Origin: CAYTEH01 sp964436765
GTDB lineage: Bacteria > Patescibacteriota > Gracilibacteria > Peribacterales > Peribacteraceae
Reading direction: 5' to 3'
DNA: 20,443 nt
Assembly (NCBI GenBank): GCA_964436765.1
Contig: CAYTEH010000027.1
Span: forward strand, 1 to 20,443
Made by a program: the position numbers and the translations under genes. Every line of letters begins with the position of its first letter. Position 1 is the stretch's first letter. This document shows positions 10,892 to 16,882 of the stretch, in pieces. The notes under the pieces are model-generated. The model searched no databases. It saw nothing but the letters and a program-made list of their open reading frames with translations, and was not told the DNA's origin.

Positions 10892-13657
10892 TTACGCATC
10901 TTTCCCGTGACACTTCTTAAACTTCTTCCCGCTGCCGCAGAAGCACAGGTCGTTGCGTCCCACTTTCAGCTGCGCCTTCCCCGGTCCCGATGGAGCGGCT
11001 TTGAATGTCTGGACCGAGCCGGGCATTTCGACCGCGGAGGGTCCGGCTGCGGGTCGCGGAGCGGCGGGGCCCGAGCCCGTGAGCTCGCCCTCGATCTGAT
11101 CTTCGTTCGTTTGGAGGTCTTCCCTCTCCTCCTGCGCCAGCACGCGCATCACCTGCGGCGTGAACTGGGCGAAATCGGCCTGAATGAGCGTTTTGACGAT
11201 GCTGGAGCTGATGGTCTGGATCAGCATCTGGAAGCGGCGGAAGCCCTGGTCCTGGTACTCGATCAACGGATCGCGCTGCGCGTAGCCGCTGAACGCCACC
11301 TGCTCCCGCAGGTGCGACATGTCGTCGATGTGCGTCATCCAGTGCGTGTCGATGGATCGGAGCGTGATGATGCTCTCGGCGCGCGCGACCGTCTCCCGGT
11401 CATGCGCGGCGCACTTCTTCTCGTAGAAGTTCACGACAAGATCGCTGACGTACCGGATGAGTTCGTCACGGTCCTTGAACGTCGACAGGTGCTTGCGATG
11501 GTCTTCGTGCCGCAGGTCGGGATGCAGCGCTGCCAGGTTCTCGCCGATCTCCTGGATGTTCCATTCGTCCTCCAGGTCGCTCTGCGTGTGAGCCGTGACG
11601 ATGGCCTTGGCCTCGTTGCGGAGGTCATTGAGGATTTCATTGTGCAGTGGAAGGGATTGCGGATTTTCGTTTTCGGAATCCGTAATCTGCTTTTCGGAAT
11701 CCGCTTCCGCGATCTTCTCCAAAATCTTCTGCCTGCGGATGTAGATGATCCCGCGGTGCTTGTTCATGACGTCGTCGTACTGCAGCACGTGGCGGCGGAT
11801 GTCGAAGTTCTTGCCTTCCACCTTCTTCTGCGCGCTCTCGATGCTGCGGCTCACCATGCGGTTTTCCAGCGGCACGTCGTCGGGAACTTTGAGGCGCTCC
11901 ATCATGTTCTTGAGCCTGTCGCCGCCGAAGAGGCGCATCAATTCATCTTCCATCGAAACGAAAAACTGGCTCTCGCCGGGGTCGCCCTGGCGTCCGGAGC
12001 GCCCGCGCAGCTGGTTGTCGATACGGCGGGCTTCGTGGCGCTCGGTGCCGAGGATCACGAGACCGCCCAGTTCTTTGACGCCCTCGCCCAGCTTGATGTC
12101 GGTGCCGCGGCCCGCCATGTTGGTGGCGATCGTGATGCTGCCTTTCTGCCCGGCGTTCGCGACGATGTCTGCTTCTTTCTCGTGCTGCTTCGCGTTCAGC
12201 ACCTGGTGCGGCACGCCTTCTTTTTCGAGCAGCAGGCTCATGACCTCCGATTTCTCGATGCTCGTGGTGCCGATGAGCACGGGCTGGCCCTTGTCGTATC
12301 GCTCTTTCGCGATCTTCGCGACCGCCTTGAACTTGGCGCTCATCGTGCGGTAAATGGCATCCGATTTGTCCTTGCGGATCATCGCACGGTTGGTGGGGAT
12401 GACGATGGTACGGAGCTTGTAGATGGAATCGAACTCCTCCTCTTCCGTTATGGCAGTACCCGTCATGCCGGCGAGCTTGCGGAAGAGACGGAAGTAATTC
12501 TGGAACGTGATGGTGGCAAGCGTCCTGCTCTCGCGCTGCACCTCCACCTTTTCCTTGGCCTCGATCGCCTGGTGAAGGCCGTGGCTGTAACGCCGGCCGG
12601 GCATCAGGCGTCCCGTGAACTCGTCGACGATGATGATTTCGCCCTCCTTCACGACATAATCGACATCGCGCTTGAAGATGGCATGCGCCTTGAGCGCCTG
12701 CTCGAGATGATGCACTTCTTCGAAACCCTTCTCGGTGTAGATATTCTCGATATTCAGCATCTGCTCCATCTTTTGCACTCCTTCCTCGGTGAGCGTTGCC
12801 GTGCGTTGTTTCTCGTCTTTGTTGAAGTGCACGTTCTCCTGCAGCTGACCCACGAGCTGCGCGTACTGCGCGTACTTCGTAGTGGACTCCTCGGCAGGCT
12901 GGCTGATGATGAGGGGCGTGCGGGCTTCATCGATGAGGATGGAGTCGACTTCGTCGACGATGGCGTAGTTGAGGCCGCGCTGCACCTGCCGCGCGATGGA
13001 CGTGGCCATGTTGTCGCGCAGGTAATCGAACCCGAACTCGCTGTTCGTGCCGTACGTGACGTCCGCTGCATATGCCTCGCGACGCTGCTCGGTGGGAAGG
13101 CCGTGGACGATGATGCCGACGGTGAGCCCCAGCGCCTTATAGAGGAGGCCCATCCAGGTGGCGTCGCGCTTGGCGAGGTAATCGTTGACGGTGACCACAT
13201 GCACACCGCGGCCCTCGAGGGCATTGAGATACACAGGCAGCGTGCACACGAGCGTCTTGCCTTCACCCGTGCGCATTTCCGCGATGCAGCCACGGTGAAG
13301 CGCCGCGCCGCCCAGAATCTGCACGTCGAAGGGCACCATGTCCCACACGAAGGTCTGCTTGCCGATCTGCATGCTGGCATTGGACTCTTTCAGGAGCTCG
13401 CACGCGCGGACGGCCACGGCGAACGCCTCGGGCAGGACGTCGCTTAATGCATCCTGCGACTTCTTCCCCGCCGCGATGGCGGCCTGCACCTTCTGTTTCA
13501 GTTCGGCCGTCTTCGCCGGAAGCGACTCGAGCGTCAGCGCGCGGATATCGGATGCGGCACCGCGGTCGCGAACCTGCTTGATGACTGGACGAAGCCTTTT
13601 TAACTCCTTCTCATTCGGATCGCCGAGGATTTTATTGAGGGTGTCGAAGAACGTCAT
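10892..13657 (-). CDS. secA: Preprotein translocase ATPase SecA
   Basis: The 921-residue protein is the motor that pushes unfolded secretory proteins through SecYEG. Domains in order: N-terminal helix; NBD1 with MRTGEGKT (residues 128-135), TVNDYLAKRDA, FGFDYLRDNM and the DEAD-type DEVDSILIDEARTPLI; the preprotein cross-linking domain; NBD2 with TGTAITEEEEF, NMAGRGTDI and GRSGRQGDPGESQFF; the helical scaffold/wing with IDTHWMTHIDDMSHLR; and a C-terminal SEC-C zinc motif C-x-C-x8-CH in LCFCGSGKKFKKCHG, which in other bacteria binds SecB and lipid. Length is usual. Residues about 650-669 (SEKQITDSENENPQS) are an in-frame insertion from an ATTCCGAAA-type repeat. A TATACT box lies 14 nt before the ATG. 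The mini-antitoxin converges on its 3' end. Confidence 0.97.
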   Translation of the reverse strand: MTFFDTLNKILGDPNEKELKRLRPVIKQVRDRGAASDIRALTLESLPAKTAELKQKVQAAIAAGKKSQDALSDVLPEAFAVAVRACELLKESNASMQIGKQTFVWDMVPFDVQILGGAALHRGCIAEMRTGEGKTLVCTLPVYLNALEGRGVHVVTVNDYLAKRDATWMGLLYKALGLTVGIIVHGLPTEQRREAYAADVTYGTNSEFGFDYLRDNMATSIARQVQRGLNYAIVDEVDSILIDEARTPLIISQPAEESTTKYAQYAQLVGQLQENVHFNKDEKQRTATLTEEGVQKMEQMLNIENIYTEKGFEEVHHLEQALKAHAIFKRDVDYVVKEGEIIIVDEFTGRLMPGRRYSHGLHQAIEAKEKVEVQRESRTLATITFQNYFRLFRKLAGMTGTAITEEEEFDSIYKLRTIVIPTNRAMIRKDKSDAIYRTMSAKFKAVAKIAKERYDKGQPVLIGTTSIEKSEVMSLLLEKEGVPHQVLNAKQHEKEADIVANAGQKGSITIATNMAGRGTDIKLGEGVKELGGLVILGTERHEARRIDNQLRGRSGRQGDPGESQFFVSMEDELMRLFGGDRLKNMMERLKVPDDVPLENRMVSRSIESAQKKVEGKNFDIRRHVLQYDDVMNKHRGIIYIRRQKILEKIAEADSEKQITDSENENPQSLPLHNEILNDLRNEAKAIVTAHTQSDLEDEWNIQEIGENLAALHPDLRHEDHRKHLSTFKDRDELIRYVSDLVVNFYEKKCAAHDRETVARAESIITLRSIDTHWMTHIDDMSHLREQVAFSGYAQRDPLIEYQDQGFRRFQMLIQTISSSIVKTLIQADFAQFTPQVMRVLAQEEREDLQTNEDQIEGELTGSGPAAPRPAAGPSAVEMPGSVQTFKAAPSGPGKAQLKVGRNDLCFCGSGKKFKKCHGKDA
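11651..11709. repeat. TCGGAATCCG-type repeat inside secA
   Basis: The element contains two copies of TTTTCGGAATCCG (about 11678-11690 and 11700 onward, minor differences around them) plus GCGGATTTTCG. It reads in frame as SEKQITDSENENPQS within the scaffold region, where SecA has no conserved need for such a polar segment. It resembles AT-richer intergenic repeats of the kind (GGAATCCG)n. Confidence 0.5.
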
Positions 13658-13671
13658 ACAAAAGACGCATG

Positions 13672-13677
13672 AGTATA
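13672..13677 (-). promoter_or_regulatory. -10 box of secA
   Basis: TATACT on the minus strand ends 14 nt before the secA ATG and predicts a leader of about 7 nt. A second, weaker candidate (TTGTCA 13728-13723 with TATTGC 13706-13701, 16 nt apart) would give a longer leader. Confidence 0.45.
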
Positions 13678-13721
13678 TCCGCAGACGGAAGGCGAGTCCC
13701 GCAATATCTCCTCAAAGGATT

Positions 13722-13749
13722 TTGACAAAATGTAAATTTTATTTATAAA
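13722..13749 (+). promoter_or_regulatory. Near-consensus promoter pointing antisense into the 212-aa gene
   Basis: TTGACA (13722-13727) and TATAAA (13744-13749) are 16 nt apart in an AT-rich patch between secA and the 212-aa gene. It reads on the plus strand, with a predicted start near 13756, against the 3' end of the minus-strand gene. No convincing plus-strand gene follows. Confidence 0.45.
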
Positions 13750-13753
13750 AATA

Positions 13754-14392
13754 TTATCTATCAAGAATATCTGTCCTATCCGCCCAATGGAACTTGTTCC
13801 GAAGTGCTGCTTCAGCGGGACTCCACACCCCTCCCCCCGACCATGCATGTCTGCGCTCCTCGTGCCGGGTCACACGTTTTGCCACGGTGAACCGCGCCGC
13901 CGCACTCACAAAATCCTCCTCAAGCGGGTCAATGAGAGCATGTATGGCATGGTTGTCGCCAGCCATGGTACGCGCGTCTTGTATCATCTGCCGAAGATCG
14001 ATGATCAGCAGATACCCCGCGCGGTTGGGGCTGGGCTTCCCTGCCACCGCCTCCCATACCACCATCTCCTGCCCCTCTTTTTCCCACTTCTCCAGAGGGA
14101 CGATCATGTCTTCCAAGAGCCTGATGCTGGCATGAATGGCCGACAACCGCGGTGAAAAATACGCCAGTTGCTCGGGAGCATGCTGCCCCTCTATCAATAC
14201 CCGAAGCAGCCTGCGGTGCTGGTCCATGAGAGATTCCGTGTGTTTCGCCTCTTTCATGTCCGGGCGCTTTGTTGCGGCACCCTCAATGATGGCATCGACC
14301 TCTTCCCTGGTTGCAAACGGCATGCCTGCGATGCCATCGCTGTCGGCTCCCATCTCATGCATGTCGCCGTTGGATAGATTGAGCATCGCCAT
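13754..14392 (-). CDS. Hypothetical helical protein, 212 aa
   Basis: I do not recognise a family. The protein is soluble and predicted to be mostly helical, with long amphipathic stretches such as HTESLMDQHRRLLRVLIEGQ, LSAIHASIRLLEDMIVPLEK and LLIIDLRQMIQDARTM. There is no cysteine, no signal peptide and no membrane helix. The C-terminal 45 residues are basic (VAKRVTRHEERRHAW) and may touch nucleic acid. Starts at 14392 and at the third residue are both possible; unlike most genes here, no clear -10 lies close to either. The gene stands between tsaB and secA on the same strand, and a strong antisense promoter sits at its 3' end. Function cannot be assigned. Confidence 0.6.
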   Translation of the reverse strand: MAMLNLSNGDMHEMGADSDGIAGMPFATREEVDAIIEGAATKRPDMKEAKHTESLMDQHRRLLRVLIEGQHAPEQLAYFSPRLSAIHASIRLLEDMIVPLEKWEKEGQEMVVWEAVAGKPSPNRAGYLLIIDLRQMIQDARTMAGDNHAIHALIDPLEEDFVSAAARFTVAKRVTRHEERRHAWSGGGVWSPAEAALRNKFHWADRTDILDR

Positions 14393-14485
14393 AGAAAAGG
14401 GAACACCTTCGTAATCAAAATCGCAGCGGCATGCAAGAGTCTTTGGAGTGCGCTACCGTTTTTTTGGCTTTGGGAAGTGACAATA

Positions 14486-14574
14486 TCACCATCCTCGTCC
14501 GTACCCCACGTCGCTCGACTGCGGGCAAGCTACGAGGAGCAAGCCACGTCTCAGTCACCATCCTCGTCCGTACC
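14486..14574. repeat. Direct-repeat element with two 20-bp identical copies downstream of tsaB
   Basis: TCACCATCCTCGTCCGTACC occurs at 14486-14505 and again, exactly, at 14555-14574 (period 69 nt). Between them lies GC-rich DNA with a weak CTCG/CGAG pairing and two ACGTGG-type words. The inner copy supplies the last residues (WYGRGW) and the stop codon of tsaB. With 14393-14485, where I see only a T7 run at 14459-14465, it fills the gap upstream of the 212-aa gene. Confidence 0.75.
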
Positions 14575-15157
14575 ATGGATGTAAAATCTGCTTTTTGTAT
14601 TCCAGGCCTGTGAGAAAGTCGGGCAGGACGTCTGCCAACGAACGGAGGGCCGCCTCTGTCATCCCCGCTTCCTCGACAATCGCACGCTGATCGGGAATCA
14701 ATTCACCAGTCCACCCCCCTCCTTTCTTGAGATACCCGGGAAGCTGATCGAGGGTGATGTGCTGAGGATCATCAGATGCTGATTCGCGGATGAAGAGTTC
14801 ATTTTTCTTTGTGGAGTGCATCCACATTGGGATTTCAGGGTTGGGAGTTGGGATTTTCGCCCGATACAAATCACTCAGATGAATCCCTACACTCGGAATC
14901 CCCAGCGCATCACTCAGCGCATTCGCCGTCGCCACACCCACGCGCAAACTCGTGAACCCGCCGGGGCCGGTGACGCAGGCGATATGCGTGAGATCCCGGA
15001 GCGTCCAGCCGGCATCGTTCACCACTCTTTCGATCAGCCCCATCAACGCGGAGTCGTCGATGCGGTGATCGATCGCAACCAGATGGACGACCGATCGATC
15101 GTCCACGCAGGCGAGGGAGCCCTTGTTGCTGCCGAGATCGAGGAAGAGGGTGCGCAT
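14555..15157 (-). CDS. tsaB: tRNA threonylcarbamoyladenosine biosynthesis protein TsaB
   Basis: The 200-residue protein is TsaB, the inactive paralogue of TsaD that scaffolds the complex making t6A at position 37 of ANN-decoding tRNAs. The N-terminal MRTLFLDLGSNKGSLACVDD is the ASKHA strand-turn-strand and VTGPGGFTSLRVGVATANAL is the TsaB signature; GIPSVGIHLSDLY follows as expected. Two regions are odd: IPTPNPEIPMWM in the middle is encoded by a short repeat (14826-14857), and the last residues WYGRGW plus stop come from the 20-bp repeat at 14555-14574. The conserved DARR-type segment appears as MHSTKKNELF. The frame is open to 15385, but that part is the antisense of the glycosyltransferase; ATG 15157 is right, with TATTCT 14 nt upstream. 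Confidence 0.88.
   Translation of the reverse strand: MRTLFLDLGSNKGSLACVDDRSVVHLVAIDHRIDDSALMGLIERVVNDAGWTLRDLTHIACVTGPGGFTSLRVGVATANALSDALGIPSVGIHLSDLYRAKIPTPNPEIPMWMHSTKKNELFIRESASDDPQHITLDQLPGYLKKGGGWTGELIPDQRAIVEEAGMTEAALRSLADVLPDFLTGLEYKKQILHPWYGRGW
14826..14857. repeat. TTGGGA-type short repeat inside tsaB
   Basis: The stretch repeats TTGGGATTT / GGTTGGGAG / TTGGGATTTT words and translates on the minus strand to IPTPNPEIP in the middle of TsaB. Such low-complexity TTGGGA arrays are typical of intergenic repeats rather than of TsaB sequences. Confidence 0.45.
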
Positions 15158-15170
15158 GACGAAAGAAGGA

Positions 15171-15177
15171 TAGAATA
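15171..15177. promoter_or_regulatory. Overlapping divergent -10 boxes, tsaB and glycosyltransferase
   Basis: The heptamer TAGAATA reads TAGAAT on plus (15171-15176), 6 nt before GTG 15183, and TATTCT on minus (15177-15172), 14 nt before the tsaB ATG. The two -10 boxes share five base pairs, so polymerase can bind in only one direction at a time. Confidence 0.5.
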
Positions 15178-15182
15178 CACCC

Positions 15183-16037
15183 GTGCCGAAGCCCACCCTC
15201 AGTATCGTGATTCCCACGCATAAGCGCCCGCACATCCTGCGGCGCTGCCTGGAACATCTGGAAAAACAGACCATCGCCGGGCACATCGAGACGATTGTGG
15301 TGAGCGACGGACCGGATGACATGGCGCGCAGGGTGGTGGAGGACAAAGGCTGGACACTGCCCGTACGGTTTTTCGAGATCCCCAAAAGTCAGCAGGGCGT
15401 GGCGCGGAACAAGGGCGTGAGTGAGGCGAGGGCCGATCACGTGCTCTTTATCGGTGATGACATCTTCCTGAGTCCGGACGCGTGCGAGAAGCACCTGAAC
15501 GCGCACGTGGTCCGTTTCCCGGGGGTGGAGAACCTCGTGCTCGGGTTCACGACCTGGGATCCCGCGTGCGGAGTGACGCCCGTGATGCGCTGGTTGGAAA
15601 AAAGCGGCTGGCAGTTCGGATACCCGTTCATCAAGCGGTACGCCGGGCATTTCCTCCCCGATGCGATGCAGCAGCGCTTCACCTACACCAGCCACATGAG
15701 TCTCCCGACGAAGATCGCAAGGAAGTTTGCCTTCCGCGAAGATGTCACCTTCTACGGCTGGGAAGATATCGAGTGGGGATGGCGGCTCAAAAACGCCGGC
15801 ATCAAACTGTTCTACGAAGCCGGCGCCACCGCACTTCATCATCACCACATCGAGATGGCGGATTCCCTCCACAGGATGGAAACGCTCGGTCGGTCGGCTG
15901 TGATCATGGACCGGCTCTCGCCGGGAATGAACCTGACTCCCACGGGACGAAGGCTCCTCAAGTACCGCGCAGCGGCGCTGCTCCCGGGCATGCGGGGTGC
16001 GCACACGCGCGCGTTTTTGCGGGGATGCAGCCTGTAA
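15183..16037 (+). CDS. Family 2 glycosyltransferase
   Basis: The 284-residue protein is a GT-A fold, GT2-type glycosyltransferase that would move a sugar from a nucleotide donor to a surface glycan or lipid. The N-terminal LSIVIPTHKRPHILRRCLEH is the family start, ETIVVSDGPDD carries the first acidic pair, QQGVARNKGVSEARADHVLF leads to the metal-binding IGDDIFLSP, and TFYGWEDIEWGWRLKNAG holds the ED catalytic motif. There is no C-terminal membrane helix; the end is basic (LLKYRAAALLPGMRGAHTRA) and could lie on the membrane. Start is GTG 15183, supported by TAGAAT 6 nt upstream (leaderless GTG). It is divergent from tsaB. Donor and acceptor are unknown. Confidence 0.9.
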   Translation: MPKPTLSIVIPTHKRPHILRRCLEHLEKQTIAGHIETIVVSDGPDDMARRVVEDKGWTLPVRFFEIPKSQQGVARNKGVSEARADHVLFIGDDIFLSPDACEKHLNAHVVRFPGVENLVLGFTTWDPACGVTPVMRWLEKSGWQFGYPFIKRYAGHFLPDAMQQRFTYTSHMSLPTKIARKFAFREDVTFYGWEDIEWGWRLKNAGIKLFYEAGATALHHHHIEMADSLHRMETLGRSAVIMDRLSPGMNLTPTGRRLLKYRAAALLPGMRGAHTRAFLRGCSL

Positions 16038-16085
16038 CGGCATTGCGTGCCGTCTGGCTTCCTGTACAGTGAGCAGCCGCTCTCC

Positions 16086-16091
16086 TACACT
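16086..16091 (+). promoter_or_regulatory. -10 box of the 119-aa membrane protein gene
   Basis: TACACT ends 8 nt before ATG 16100, a leaderless spacing. Confidence 0.5.
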
Positions 16092-16099
16092 TTTCTTCT

Positions 16100-16459
16100 A
16101 TGTTCAACCGCCTCTTCGATCTCTCGTACCAGCGCACCGGCCTGCAGGCCCTCGGCATGTACCTGGCCTACGGCGTCCTGAACGTGCTGGTCGCCTTCGT
16201 CGCCGGCATGGTCCTGAGCCTGCTCAACCCCGCCGCAACCTTCGATGACGGCGTGAGAGTCGGCACCCTCGTGGTGGTCATCTCCTGCGTTATCGTGGGC
16301 GGCCTCATGGTGCACAAGAAAGGCATGGTGAACTTCAAGGGGATCGCGCTCGTCATCCTCGCCGGGCTCCTGGCCGGCTTCGGCGGCACGCTCCTCGGCA
16401 TGATTCCCGTGGCGTATCTCTCGACACAGCCGGGGAAGACTGTCTCTCGAATCCAATAG
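16100..16459 (+). CDS. Small integral membrane protein, 119 aa
   Basis: The protein has three predicted membrane helices: about residues 15-42 (LQALGMYLAYGVLNVLVAFV), 54-71 (VGTLVVVISCVIVGGLMV) and 82-106 (IALVILAGLLAGFGGTLLGM). Short basic or polar loops lie between. There is no signal sequence and no conserved charged residue inside the helices that would hint at transport. I do not recognise a family. The start at ATG 16100 is supported by TACACT 8 nt upstream. Its TAG stop is 4 nt from the ATG of the 84-aa gene, which has no -10 of its own, so these two are likely co-transcribed. It may belong with the envelope genes nearby (glycosyltransferase, secreted protein), but this is proximity only. 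Confidence 0.75.
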   Translation: MFNRLFDLSYQRTGLQALGMYLAYGVLNVLVAFVAGMVLSLLNPAATFDDGVRVGTLVVVISCVIVGGLMVHKKGMVNFKGIALVILAGLLAGFGGTLLGMIPVAYLSTQPGKTVSRIQ

Positions 16460-16463
16460 CATC

Positions 16464-16718
16464 ATGACCGGAATCAATGCTTTTGATGACGACATGGACG
16501 ATAGTCTCCGCGAGTTGCTGCATACCGACGCGCAGTTACCGGAAAAGGGACCTCCGGTCGATAAAGCATTGCTTCGTAGATTGGCTGCCAAGCAGCTGCT
16601 GGATACACAGGTGGAAAAACGTGTTTTCATGCTTATTACGGCTTATTCCGACTGGCATACAGCATTTCTGGATGCACAACTAAAACAACTCAAGGACCAG
16701 ATTCGCATGAGTAATTGA
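16464..16718 (+). CDS. Hypothetical small helical protein, 84 aa
   Basis: This 84-residue protein has an acidic N-terminus (FDDDMDDSLRELLHTD) and two predicted helices (DKALLRRLAAKQLLDTQVEK and WHTAFLDAQLKQLKDQIRM). The second has a coiled-coil-like spacing of Leu and Ile. There are no cysteines and no membrane segment. I do not know the family. It begins 4 nt after the stop of the small membrane protein and has no visible promoter or Shine-Dalgarno of its own, so translation is likely coupled. It could be a cytosolic partner of that membrane protein. The codon use is less GC-biased than in nusA. The stop lies just before the inverted repeat that frames the nusA promoter. Confidence 0.6.
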   Translation: MTGINAFDDDMDDSLRELLHTDAQLPEKGPPVDKALLRRLAAKQLLDTQVEKRVFMLITAYSDWHTAFLDAQLKQLKDQIRMSN

Positions 16719-16741
16719 GTCTTTTTGACTGAAGGATAATC

Positions 16742-16769
16742 TTGCAATTTCCGCATGAAAGCGTACAAT
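16742..16769 (+). promoter_or_regulatory. Promoter of nusA with flanking inverted repeat
   Basis: TTGCAA (16742-16747) and TACAAT (16764-16769) are 16 nt apart. The predicted start near 16776 leaves a leader of about 107 nt before the nusA ATG at 16883, unusually long for this window. Inverted repeats ACTGAAGGA (16728-16736) and TCCTTCAGT (16802-16810) bracket the promoter, and a small hairpin ATTCC-TTCAGT-GGAAT lies at 16800-16815. I see no gene in 16719-16882. Confidence 0.5.
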
Positions 16770-16882
16770 AACCGCAGTATCGATTAGTTAATTCTCACTA
16801 TTCCTTCAGTGGAATGGTGGCCTTCGGTACGTCCGCCTTCTGTGACCTACTCAGGCTGACACCCTTCTTACCAACCTATCTC

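Noticed and set aside
10907..13447. A very long open frame (846 codons) on the plus strand opposite secA
   Set aside because: It is the antisense of a complete SecA with all motifs; GC-rich codon use leaves the complementary frame open. The product has no recognisable domain and no promoter.
13787..14155. 122-codon plus-strand frame downstream of the antisense promoter
   Set aside because: It is antisense to the 212-aa gene, rich in His/Pro/Arg, with no recognisable feature; better treated as possible antisense RNA than as a protein.
15158..15385. N-terminal extension of TsaB
   Set aside because: These codons are the antisense of the glycosyltransferase, while the TsaB fold begins exactly at ATG 15157 with LFLDLGSNKGS.
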